Positions 1-6,106 of a stretch of DNA of 6,450 bases are shown piece by piece (positions within the stretch are counted from its first letter, which is position 1; each line of letters opens with the position of its first letter). A program made the position numbers and the translations under genes. Source of the DNA: Peptococcaceae bacterium (GTDB lineage: Bacteria > Bacillota > Peptococcia > DRI-13 > UBA5745). The notes beneath the pieces are model-generated. The model searched no databases. It worked only from the letters and a program-made list of their open reading frames with translations, and had not been told where the DNA came from. Location: assembly GCA_031264885.1 (NCBI GenBank), contig JAISDM010000133.1, positions 1-6,450 on the forward strand. The letters are read 5' to 3'.

Positions 1-632
1 GGTATGCCGAGGACCGCCGCCATGAAATTGCCGTAGATCAGACCCTCGGCGATGTAATAGCCGAACACCATGAACAAGCCGCCGCAGGTCATGCCGACGA
101 TATGGGCGGGCGGGATGAATATATGCTCCTTCTTGCGAAGTACGACGGCAATCAAAATCAGCAGGACCGGTACGAGCAGGGCGGCCCACATGGAATTCGC
201 CTCAATCGCCGATATCGGGTCCGCAGCGTTGTTTCCCGCGACGCCGGCGGCAATCCTGAGCACGACCGCGTCGAAAAGCAGCCACAGGGCCGCCGCCGCG
301 ACGCAGGAGATGACGAGATTCCGAAGCCTTTCCGCGCATTTCTCGATGACAAGGCCCACGACAAAGGCCATAAGGCCCTTGATCACGAACGTAAACGGCG
401 CCCAGATAAAGAAGCCGAGTACGATATCCGCAAAGGCCGAGCCGAAGCCCGCGGCGAGCGCGCCGTGCTTCCGTCCGAGCAACAGCACGGCCATGAATAT
501 CATGCTGTCGCCGGGATGCACGTAGCCGTTCGTAAACGGGATCGGGATCGGAATCACGATCGTCGTAACCGTGATCAGCGCCGTCAGGAGCCCTGTCAGT
601 ATCAATTTTTCCACATTCAAATTCCGGTTCAT
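1..632 (-). CDS. ECF transporter S component, partial (3' end beyond window)
   Basis: Membrane substrate-binding (S) subunit of an energy-coupling factor vitamin transporter. It captures a vitamin or precursor and works with a shared EcfAA'T module that is not in this window. The minus strand is open from an ATG at 632 to the left edge (210 complete codons, no stop seen). The family is usually about 170-230 residues, so most of the protein is present. The translation begins MNRNLNVEKLILTGLLTAL and continues with hydrophobic helices. Residues about 34-43 read TNGYVHPGDS, followed by a glycine- and alanine-rich helix and then an APFTFVIKG segment; this pattern is typical of the PF07155-type S components (recognised by eye). 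Several further hydrophobic segments follow. The vitamin cannot be named from sequence, and no riboswitch leader is visible to help. The gene is divergent from the sugar operon and probably unrelated to it. It looks more GC-rich than the operon genes. The start is not certain because no good Shine-Dalgarno precedes the ATG; GTG at codon 7 is an alternative. Confidence 0.85.
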   Translation of the reverse strand, partial: MNRNLNVEKLILTGLLTALITVTTIVIPIPIPFTNGYVHPGDSMIFMAVLLLGRKHGALAAGFGSAFADIVLGFFIWAPFTFVIKGLMAFVVGLVIEKCAERLRNLVISCVAAAALWLLFDAVVLRIAAGVAGNNAADPISAIEANSMWAALLVPVLLILIAVVLRKKEHIFIPPAHIVGMTCGGLFMVFGYYIAEGLIYGNFMAAVLGI

Positions 633-638
633 TAACCT

Positions 639-667
639 ATTATACGCAAGGTCCGGATTATTAGCAA
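639..667 (-). promoter_or_regulatory. Sigma-A-type promoter of the ECF S-component gene
   Basis: On the minus strand a -35 box TTGCTA (667-662, 4 of 6 consensus bases) and a perfect -10 box TATAAT (644-639) are separated by exactly 17 bp. Transcription would start about 7 bases past the -10 box, at or next to the A of the ATG at 632. The message would then have almost no leader. Box identity and spacing are seen in the sequence; activity is inferred. Confidence 0.6.
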
Positions 668-678
668 TATATATTCGA

Positions 679-694
679 GCGTTTACGCGTTTAT
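679..694. repeat. Tandem 8-bp direct repeat GCGTTTAC/GCGTTTAT
   Basis: Two adjacent 8-bp units (679-686 and 687-694) match at 7 of 8 positions. They lie in the divergent control region, just upstream of the minus-strand -35 box of the ECF gene (about -47 to -62 for that promoter). They could be a binding site for a regulator of that gene. The repeat is seen directly; any role is inferred, and so short a repeat can occur by chance. Confidence 0.35.
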
Positions 695-703
695 TTTTAT
701 GTT

Positions 704-715
704 GAAATTAATTTC
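704..715. repeat. Perfect 12-bp palindrome GAAATTAATTTC
   Basis: A perfect inverted repeat without spacer lies mid-way between the two divergent promoters. It could be an operator or only a product of the high AT content. It is upstream of the -35 box of the regulator gene, at about -58 to -69 from the predicted start. Confidence 0.3.
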
Positions 716-725
716 TGTATAGAAT

Positions 726-760
726 ATTGTGAAACTAATTTACAATTCGATAAATTGTGA
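726..760 (+). promoter_or_regulatory. Candidate operator: three ATTGTGA-type half-sites at 14-bp spacing
   Basis: Half-sites ATTGTGA (726-732), TTACAAT in inverted orientation (740-746) and ATTGTGA again (754-760) have centres exactly 14 bp apart. The last two contain the inverted repeat ACAATT-5 bp-AATTGT (742-747 and 753-758). This palindrome fills the spacer between the -35 and -10 boxes of the regulator promoter, a typical repressor position. SorC-family proteins bind as oligomers to repeated half-sites and often control their own operon, so the SorC-type protein encoded at 822 is the most likely binder (inference). Confidence 0.45.
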
Positions 761-766
761 TATTAT
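739..766 (+). promoter_or_regulatory. Sigma-A-type promoter of the sugar operon
   Basis: A -35 box TTTACA (739-744, 5 of 6) and a -10 box TATTAT (761-766, 5 of 6) are separated by 16 bp. The predicted transcript starts near 773 and has a leader of about 50 bases before the GTG at 822. I see no other promoter of similar quality on the + strand, so it probably drives the regulator and the transporter, enzyme and kinase genes together. Confidence 0.5.
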
Positions 767-769
767 TAA

Positions 770-805
770 ATTGAACAAAATATAAATATCCAAACAATGA
801 ACAAA
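770..805 (+). promoter_or_regulatory. TGAACAAA direct repeat in the operon leader, possible DeoR/SorC-type half-sites
   Basis: TGAACAAA occurs at 772-779 and again at 798-805, 26 bp apart, around and just after the predicted transcription start. The first copy sits in ATTGAACAAAAT (770-781). From memory this resembles one half of the operator of Bacillus subtilis DeoR, another SorC-family regulator. The copies are direct repeats, not an inverted pair, so the assignment is tentative. Confidence 0.35.
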
Positions 806-810
806 TGAGC

Positions 811-815
811 GGAGG
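811..815 (+). promoter_or_regulatory. Ribosome binding site deciding the GTG start of the regulator
   Basis: GGAGG lies 6 bases before the GTG at 822. The two nearby upstream ATGs (797 and 805) are in other frames and have no Shine-Dalgarno sequence. This supports GTG as the true start. Confidence 0.75.
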
Positions 816-821
816 CAGACC

Positions 822-1760
822 GTGGCGATTACGGACAATCTGAGAATGGTCCTGAAGGTTTGTCAATTATATTATATTGAAAACCTGAGCCAAAAGGAGA
901 TCTCGTCTCAACTGGGCATTTCACGTCCCCAGATCAGTCGGATATTGTCCAACGCGAGGAATAACAACGTCGTTACGGTACAGATCAACAATCCCTTCGT
1001 TGAGGAATCAAAGTTGGAGCGGGCCTTGGTCGAACGTTACCGGCTGAAAGACGCGCTTGTACTGGACACAACCGCCGACAGGCCGGGGCATTCGGAGGCG
1101 GAATTCGGGAAAATGGCGGCGGAGTGCATTGACGCGTATATCATGGACCATAACCGGGTCGGTGTAATGAGCGGACAGACAATTGCCAATCTGGCGCGGT
1201 CCGTTCAGCGCATCAACCGAAGGGGTCTGGAATTTGTTCCGCTGGTCGGCGGAATCGGTGCGACCGGGGCCGGTTGGCACGCAAACGCCATTGCCCAAAG
1301 GTTGGCGGAATGCTCAGGCGGAAACTGTTATATTTTAAACGCGCCGATCATCGTGCAGAGCAGACAATCCAGAGATATCCTGATCCGTGAGCCGGAAATC
1401 GCCTCCGTATTACAAAAAGGCGCCGCCTGTGACGCGGTGATCGTTGGGATTGGGGAAATCAACGAGGATTCGACCAATGTGAAGGCGGGGGCCTTGGACA
1501 GGGACAGCGTTAAGCGATTAAAGGAAGCCGGCGCGGTGGCCTCGGTCTGCACGACATATCTGAATGCGCAAGGGAAAATAATCGGGACGGAACAGGACGA
1601 AAGAACCATCGGAATCACGTTGGAACAGTTGAAAAGGAGCCGGACCATTGCGTTGGCAATCGGAAAAAGCAAGACGGAGTCGATAAAAGCGGCATTGTCG
1701 AGCGGATATATTGATGTATTTATTACGAATACGGAAACCGCCCGTGAAATAGCAAATTGA
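822..1760 (+). CDS. SorC/DeoR-family sugar-binding transcriptional regulator
   Basis: DNA-binding regulator of 312 residues, the usual length for the SorC family. The N-terminus holds a helix-turn-helix at about residues 22-45 (SQKEISSQLGISRPQISRIL). The rest is a PF04198-type sugar-phosphate sensing domain: VPLVGGIGATGAG near residue 140, a following NAIAQRLAE helix, and VIVGIGEI further on. The C-terminus (GITLEQLKRSRTIALAIGKSKTESIKAALSSG...DVFITNTETA) is the typical family ending. Where many relatives read GDI after 'GAV', this protein reads ASV, so the effector pocket may differ. Family members such as LsrR, DeoR and CggR sense phosphorylated sugars and regulate adjacent catabolic operons. 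Here the likely effector is the product of the kinase starting at 6107 (inference). The start is GTG with a good GGAGG. The gene is first in the operon, 43 bp before the binding-protein gene, with no terminator between them. Confidence 0.9.
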   Translation: MAITDNLRMVLKVCQLYYIENLSQKEISSQLGISRPQISRILSNARNNNVVTVQINNPFVEESKLERALVERYRLKDALVLDTTADRPGHSEAEFGKMAAECIDAYIMDHNRVGVMSGQTIANLARSVQRINRRGLEFVPLVGGIGATGAGWHANAIAQRLAECSGGNCYILNAPIIVQSRQSRDILIREPEIASVLQKGAACDAVIVGIGEINEDSTNVKAGALDRDSVKRLKEAGAVASVCTTYLNAQGKIIGTEQDERTIGITLEQLKRSRTIALAIGKSKTESIKAALSSGYIDVFITNTETAREIAN

Positions 1761-1803
1761 GTTTTACGACAATCTGTTACATTATCGGAAAAGGAGGAGG
1801 AAG

Positions 1804-2757
1804 ATGAAAAAGTTATTGGCCTTATTATTGGCGTGTATTTTGGTATCGGCTATGGCAGCCTGCGGAGGCGGCGGAAGCGGGAGCGACGCGAACACCGGCG
1901 AACCGGACTCCGGGGCGGCGAGCAAGAAGGTGTCCCTGCTTACCCCGTATCTCAGCTCGGTAACCACAAATCAAATGGTGGACTTGATAAAGGCGGGCTT
2001 GGAGGCGCAGAGCGTTGCAGTGACCGTTGTGGACACCAAGGGGGATTTCGCCCAGCTTGCCGGCAGAATCGAGGATACGGTTTCCGCAAAGGCGGACGCC
2101 ATCGTGCTTGTCAGCGCGGATCCCGCACAGGTTCAGACTCAGCTTCAAACCGCCTTTGACGCGGGGATACCCGTGTTCGGTTGCGACAGCGGTTTTATCG
2201 AGGGAATGGCAGTAAACGCGACGAGCGACAACACCGCCATGGGAGAGATGATCACAAGGTATCTCTTTGACGATCTGATGGGCGGCAAGGGTACCGTCAT
2301 CGCCCTGACTCACCGCCCGCACCCCGGTGTGGTGAAGCGTTGCATCGCCTTCGATGAAATCATCGAAGAGTATCCGGATATCGAATTGATCACGGAGCAA
2401 CATGTGGAAGTGCCGGGACCCATTGAAAGCTCTCGTCAAATAATGGAAAACCTTATTCTCTCGAATTCGGCAAGGGATTCCGTTACGGCCGTTTGGTGCG
2501 CGTGGGATGAACCGGCCATCGGAGCAACGCAGGCATTGCAGGACGCGGGCCGGGACGAAGTCATTGTCGTCGGAGTCGACGGAAACAGCCAAGCCGTGGA
2601 GATGATCAATCTGGGCACAAACCTGAAAGCTACGGTATCCCAGAATTTTGAGGGAATGGCCGATATCGTGGTAAACGAAATAACGAACATGTTCAACGGT
2701 GAAGAAATTGCGCCCGGAGAGCAGTACGCTCCCGCGAATTTGATTACAAAGCAGTAA
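1804..2757 (+). CDS. Sugar ABC transporter substrate-binding lipoprotein (RbsB-like)
   Basis: Extracellular ligand-binding protein of the periplasmic-binding-protein family that includes RbsB, 317 residues. The N-terminus is a lipoprotein signal: two lysines, a hydrophobic stretch and a lipobox ending MAAC with Cys20. A glycine/serine-rich linker follows (about residues 21-40). The mature domain shows the alternating Rossmann-like pattern: VSLLTPYL, DAIVLVSADPAQ, GIPVFGCDSG, GKGTVIAL, TAVWCAWDEPAIGATQALQDAG and VIVVGVDGNSQAV. By eye alignment to E. coli RbsB, the DR pair that holds ribose is DS here, and the Asn before DE (NDE) is Trp. The hinge-side Asp in VDG and the Gln in ATVSQ are kept. 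The ligand is therefore probably small and sugar-like but not simply ribose (inference). A strong Shine-Dalgarno (AAGGAGGAGG) precedes the ATG. The gene precedes the ATPase and permease genes that complete the importer. Confidence 0.9.
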   Translation: MKKLLALLLACILVSAMAACGGGGSGSDANTGEPDSGAASKKVSLLTPYLSSVTTNQMVDLIKAGLEAQSVAVTVVDTKGDFAQLAGRIEDTVSAKADAIVLVSADPAQVQTQLQTAFDAGIPVFGCDSGFIEGMAVNATSDNTAMGEMITRYLFDDLMGGKGTVIALTHRPHPGVVKRCIAFDEIIEEYPDIELITEQHVEVPGPIESSRQIMENLILSNSARDSVTAVWCAWDEPAIGATQALQDAGRDEVIVVGVDGNSQAVEMINLGTNLKATVSQNFEGMADIVVNEITNMFNGEEIAPGEQYAPANLITKQ

Positions 2758-2807
2758 GCGACGCGCCGATACGGCCGGTCGTTCATCGTTTAATCGGACG
2801 TGAAAAA

Positions 2808-2846
2808 GCAGAGCAGGTACGGGCCGACGCCTGCACCTGCTTCTGT
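2808..2846 (+). promoter_or_regulatory. Strong intercistronic hairpin between binding-protein and ATPase genes
   Basis: From the outside in: 2808-2811 pairs with 2843-2846 (CAG/CTG plus a G-U), T2842 is bulged, AGCAGGT (2812-2818) pairs with ACCTGCT (2835-2841), A2819/C2834 is a mismatch, and 2820-2824 pairs with 2829-2833 (one G-U) around the 4-base loop CGAC. No T-run follows on the + strand, so it is not a normal terminator of the operon. It probably protects the 3' end of the binding-protein message or lowers expression of the genes beyond, giving excess binding protein, as is common in such operons (inference). On the minus strand it is followed by five Ts (2807-2803) and could stop antisense transcription. 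Confidence 0.6.
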
Positions 2847-2848
2847 AT

Positions 2849-2853
2849 GGGAG
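2849..2853 (+). promoter_or_regulatory. Ribosome binding site deciding the ATPase start at 2862
   Basis: GGGAG lies 8 bases before the ATG at 2862. The in-frame ATG at 2847 overlaps this motif, abuts the hairpin and has no Shine-Dalgarno of its own. The in-frame ATG at 2856 is only 2 bases away, too close. The start at 2862 is therefore preferred. Confidence 0.6.
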
Positions 2854-2861
2854 TGATGGCA

Positions 2862-4343
2862 ATGCTCTTGGAAACAAGAAAGCTGTGCAAACAATTCGGT
2901 GGGGTTTACGCGCTGAATGACATCGACTTTGAAATACGAGAAGGCGAAATTCTCGGTCTTGTGGGCGAGAACGGAGCGGGAAAATCGACGCTGATCAAAA
3001 TTCTGACCGGCGTATATCATAAGGACAGCGGTGAAATCTTCCGGGATGGAGTCCGTGTCGTGATTGGCAACCCCGGAGAGAGTCGCGAACTTGGAATCAA
3101 CGTCATTCATCAGGACAGAAACCTGATTCCCGCTTTCAACGGGATCGAAAACGTATTTCTCGGGCTTCCCTATGAAAAGAGAGCCTGCATCGGAGTCGAC
3201 TGGACGAAAATGAAGCGGCGGGTAAACGACGTGATGGATGAATTAGGCATTACAGTTAATTTAAGCCTGCCGGCGTCCCATCTGACGCCTCCGCAGAAAA
3301 CCATGGTCGAGATCATACGCGCAATGATGACACGGTGCAAACTGCTCATCTTGGACGAACCCACGGCTTCCCTGACCGACAGGGAAACGGAGAAGCTGTT
3401 CGCGTTGATTGCGAAACTGAAGGAAAAAGGAACTTCCATTTTGTACGTCACCCACCGAATGGACGAAATATTTCGCCTGACCGATCGGATTACGGTATTC
3501 AAGAACGGCCGGTCGGTCGATACGGTGGGAACGGCGAATGTGGACAAAGAGCAGATCATTTCCATGATGACGGATAATTGGGTCAGCGAAAAGGCGAAGG
3601 CGAACAAACAGTTCGGTGCCGGCAGATTGCAAGCGGAGCATATCGCGTCCGCGGACGGCGTCGTAAAGGACGCCGGATTTACCGTTCATTCGGGCGAAAT
3701 TCTGGGCATATTCGGCTTGGGCGGCAGCGGCCGAACAGAGATGCTCGAGTGCATATACGGCCAACGCCCCACTGCGGCGGGAACCGTTGCAATCGACGGA
3801 AAAACCGTCACAAAATCCTCCCCCGCAAATTCACTGAAAAACGGAATGGCATTGATTTGCGAGGACAGGAGGGGGAAAGCCTTGGTCACGTCCCTCAATG
3901 TGAAACAGAACATCGTGCTCTCAACGATAAATCATTACGCGCGTTTCGGCATCGTGAATGAAAACAGGGAAGTCAAGGACGCAAAAGAGAAGATCGACCG
4001 GCTGAATATCAGGACGGAAGGACCAAAACAGCCGATTTTGCAGCTTTCCGGAGGAAACCAACAGAAGGTTGTTTTTGCCAAGGCGCTGATGTCCGACCCC
4101 AAGGTTTTACTGTGCGACGAGCCGACTCAGGCCGTCGACGTCAAAACGAGGCAGGACATTCATAAGCTGCTGCGTCAAAAGGCCGACGAAGGGAAGGCGG
4201 TTGTCTTTGTTTCCTCCGATCTTAAAGAGGTATTGGAAGTGGCTGATAATGTTCTGGTCATGGCAAACGGAAGAACAGGGAAACAATTTATTAATGAAGG
4301 CTTGACCTCGGAACAGGTTCTCGCCTGCTGTTATGCCGATTGA
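2862..4343 (+). CDS. Sugar ABC transporter ATP-binding protein, two-domain (RbsA/MglA type)
   Basis: Cytoplasmic ATPase that powers the importer, 493 residues from the start at 2862 (498 if the ATG at 2847 is used), normal for the family. It contains two nucleotide-binding domains in one chain. NBD1: Walker A GENGAGKST at 35-43, signature LTPPQ at 141-145 in place of LSGGQ or the usual LSxxQ, Walker B LLILDEPTAS with D165/E166, and switch histidine H198 (VTHRMDE). NBD2: a degenerate Walker A GLGGSGRTE from about 285, a good signature LSGGNQQKVVFAKAL from 395, Walker B VLLCDEPTQ at 415-423, and VSSDLKEV where the switch His is Ser. Degeneracy of NBD2 is normal in RbsA-type proteins. The proline-containing NBD1 signature is not what I expect. 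The gene follows the intercistronic hairpin and lies 24 bp before the permease gene, whose protein it must contact. Confidence 0.92.
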   Translation: MLLETRKLCKQFGGVYALNDIDFEIREGEILGLVGENGAGKSTLIKILTGVYHKDSGEIFRDGVRVVIGNPGESRELGINVIHQDRNLIPAFNGIENVFLGLPYEKRACIGVDWTKMKRRVNDVMDELGITVNLSLPASHLTPPQKTMVEIIRAMMTRCKLLILDEPTASLTDRETEKLFALIAKLKEKGTSILYVTHRMDEIFRLTDRITVFKNGRSVDTVGTANVDKEQIISMMTDNWVSEKAKANKQFGAGRLQAEHIASADGVVKDAGFTVHSGEILGIFGLGGSGRTEMLECIYGQRPTAAGTVAIDGKTVTKSSPANSLKNGMALICEDRRGKALVTSLNVKQNIVLSTINHYARFGIVNENREVKDAKEKIDRLNIRTEGPKQPILQLSGGNQQKVVFAKALMSDPKVLLCDEPTQAVDVKTRQDIHKLLRQKADEGKAVVFVSSDLKEVLEVADNVLVMANGRTGKQFINEGLTSEQVLACCYAD

Positions 4344-4367
4344 GCCAAGCGGCGGAACGGAGGAAAT

Positions 4368-5321
4368 ATGAACAAAAAAGCAAGCCTTGCCGATTTTATG
4401 AAGGCATACGGCACGATGCTCGCCGGGGCCCTTATCGTTATTGTATTCGGTATCCTGAGCTTTGACGCCTTTTTTACCTTTGGAAATTTCATAAATATCA
4501 CCCGGCAGATATCGCTTTTGGTGATCATAGCGCTCGGCGCCACCCTTGTCATGTCCGTAGATGAGTTCGACCTGTCCATAGGAGCGATGGCAAGTCTGGG
4601 AGGCGTGACAGCGGCAAAGATGGCGGTATGGGGCGCGCCAACCATCCTGTGTTTCGCTTTGCCGGTAATGATCTGCTTCGTAATCGGCTTGCTGAACGGC
4701 TTTATCGTTACGAAATTCAGAGTTCTTTCTTTCATTACAAGCCTTGCGATGGGCACGGTGATCGGCGGATTTACATTTCGGTTTACCGGCGGCGCGACCA
4801 TATTTGAAAACATTCCCAAGAGCTTTACTTACATTGGAAGCGGGAGTTTGTTTTCCATACCCCTGCTGTCGATTATCATGATACTGCTGACTGTGTTTTT
4901 CTGGTTTACCATGAGGCACACCGCCTTCGGACGGAAGCTCTATGCCATCGGCGGAAATGAAGTCGCATCCCGTGTGTCGGGGATCAATGTTACGTTGCAC
5001 AAAAACCTCGCTTTTGCGCTATGCGCCGCCCTTGCCGCGCTGACGGGGGTTCTCATGGCGTCGAGGCTGGGTTCCGCGCATCCCACAGGAGGCGATGGAT
5101 TTTTTCTGCAAGCCTATGCGGCGGCCTTTCTGGGAAGAACCGTATTCCGAGAAGGGGTGCCGAATATCTGGGGGACATTTGTGGGCGCCGCCATTCTGGG
5201 CATTCTGGCCAACGGGCTTACCATCATGCAGGTCCCGACGTTTATGCAGGACCTTCTCACGGGCTGTATCATCATCTTGGCGGTCGTCGCCCAGAAGATC
5301 GGCCATGGTGACGCGAAATGA
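4368..5321 (+). CDS. Sugar ABC transporter permease (RbsC-like)
   Basis: Inner membrane channel subunit of the importer, 317 residues, of the PF02653 (BPD_transp_2) family. It is very hydrophobic with about 8-10 likely membrane segments, for example around residues 14-33, 45-65, 92-110, 158-178, 208-230 and 262-309. Family marks are DEFDLSIGAMASLGG (DLSIG at 68-72) and the cytoplasmic coupling stretch GGNEVASRVSGINV (about 195-208), which contacts the ATPase. Only one permease gene is present, so the channel is probably a homodimer, unlike AI-2 Lsr systems, which have LsrC and LsrD. GGAGG (4359-4363) precedes the ATG by 4 bases. The last codons overlap the next gene by ATGA (5318-5321), which suggests translational coupling. 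Confidence 0.93.
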   Translation: MNKKASLADFMKAYGTMLAGALIVIVFGILSFDAFFTFGNFINITRQISLLVIIALGATLVMSVDEFDLSIGAMASLGGVTAAKMAVWGAPTILCFALPVMICFVIGLLNGFIVTKFRVLSFITSLAMGTVIGGFTFRFTGGATIFENIPKSFTYIGSGSLFSIPLLSIIMILLTVFFWFTMRHTAFGRKLYAIGGNEVASRVSGINVTLHKNLAFALCAALAALTGVLMASRLGSAHPTGGDGFFLQAYAAAFLGRTVFREGVPNIWGTFVGAAILGILANGLTIMQVPTFMQDLLTGCIIILAVVAQKIGHGDAK

Positions 5322-6085
5322 AGCAACCGGCATCCGAGCGCAACCGGAAATGTATAGAAAAAGGAAAGCTGGCCGTGGGATATCTGCTGGCCGGATATCC
5401 GAGCAGAGAAGAATTTTTTGACGCGCTGTCAGGCTGTGAAGCGGCGGGCCTGGATATATTTGAGATCGGTTACCCATCCGGGAATCCGACAAACGACGGC
5501 GAGGTAATTCGAAAAGCGCATCGGGTTACGGACCTGTCCTTGCAAAGGGATCTGGATTACTGGAAAAAAATACGGGCCACGGTGAAAGCCCCCGTTTGGG
5601 TCATGGCTTACAAGAAGGATTTGATCGACACGGGTTTTTACAGACTGCTGGCGCAAAACGGACTGGCGGACGCTTTTGTGATTCCCGATATCGCTTTTGC
5701 ACAGCGTCTCGCGTTGCAGGAGGAACTGCGACCGTTCCGGGCCGATGTACTGGGATTTGTCGCTCCGGACATGACGGTACAAGAACAGGAGGCGTATTTC
5801 GGCGCGTTCGCCCTGATCTACCAACAGCTTTACGCGGGTCCTACGGGTATGCCCGTGGCGGCGGATGGCTACGAGGAAATATTGACTCGCGCGAAAAAAC
5901 ATGAAAACCTGTGGACATTTGCCGGATTTGGGATATCTTCATCCGAGCGGGCCGCTCGGCTGTTGGACGACGGATTCGACGGCGTAGTGGTCGGTACAGC
6001 CATGATATCAAAGCTGAACCGTTCCAAGGCTGAATTGATGGCATTTACAGAGGATTTACAGAGGACTGTAAGAGAGAGAAGATAA
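5318..6085 (+). CDS. TrpA-like TIM-barrel protein (tryptophan synthase alpha family) in a sugar operon
   Basis: Predicted (beta/alpha)8 enzyme of 255 residues; enteric TrpA is 268. The family is recognised from AVGYLLAGYPSREEFFDALSG, GLDIFEIGYPSGNPTNDG, FVIPDIAF, YAGPTG (172-177) and AGFGISSSERAARLLDDGFDG. Glu49 and Asp60, the two catalytic acids of Salmonella TrpA, are present at exactly the same numbers (EIGYPS and NDG). The phosphate-binding loops GFGIS (203-207) and GTAM (226-229, GSA in TrpA) are also kept, so a phosphorylated ligand is likely. TrpA normally cleaves indole-3-glycerol phosphate to indole and glyceraldehyde 3-phosphate and needs TrpB. Here there is no TrpB or trp gene, and the gene is coupled by ATGA to the permease and followed 21 bp later by a sugar kinase. 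I infer a retro-aldol step on a phosphorylated sugar-like compound. Automatic annotation would probably say tryptophan synthase alpha; a true TrpA cannot be excluded. Translation probably depends on coupling, since no strong Shine-Dalgarno precedes the ATG. Confidence 0.82.
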   Translation: MKQPASERNRKCIEKGKLAVGYLLAGYPSREEFFDALSGCEAAGLDIFEIGYPSGNPTNDGEVIRKAHRVTDLSLQRDLDYWKKIRATVKAPVWVMAYKKDLIDTGFYRLLAQNGLADAFVIPDIAFAQRLALQEELRPFRADVLGFVAPDMTVQEQEAYFGAFALIYQQLYAGPTGMPVAADGYEEILTRAKKHENLWTFAGFGISSSERAARLLDDGFDGVVVGTAMISKLNRSKAELMAFTEDLQRTVRERR

Positions 6086-6106
6086 TTGGGAATGGAAGCG
6101 TGAATT

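Noticed and set aside
102..635. Long + strand open frames opposite the ECF gene
   Set aside because: They translate to Arg- and His-rich, low-complexity sequence without domain pattern and lie antisense to a clear membrane protein that is open to the window edge.
726..746. Possible cre site (CcpA) in TTGTGAAACTAATTTACAA
   Set aside because: The central CG and the 14-bp length of the cre consensus are missing.
797..843. Small upstream frames ATG-AAC-AAA-TGA (797-808) and a 12-codon frame from ATG 805
   Set aside because: Neither has a Shine-Dalgarno, and the second simply overlaps the regulator start in another frame; a leader-peptide role has no further support.
1757..1785. Possible internal promoter before the binding-protein gene (TTGAGT, 17 bp, CATTAT)
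   Set aside because: Both boxes match only 4 of 6 bases, and the short gap without terminator fits co-transcription with the regulator.
2847..2861. Upstream ATG starts for the ATPase (2847, 2856)
   Set aside because: The first has no Shine-Dalgarno and directly abuts a hairpin; the second is too close to GGGAG. ATG 2862 has correct spacing and fits the usual family N-terminus.
1825..2877. 350-codon minus-strand frame opposite the binding-protein gene
   Set aside because: The + strand gene has a lipoprotein signal, Shine-Dalgarno and family motifs; the antisense frame is Arg- and His-rich with no recognisable domain.
4107..5000. 297-codon minus-strand frame opposite the ATPase and permease genes
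   Set aside because: It spans two well-supported + strand genes and reads as a hydrophilic antisense shadow of a hydrophobic permease.
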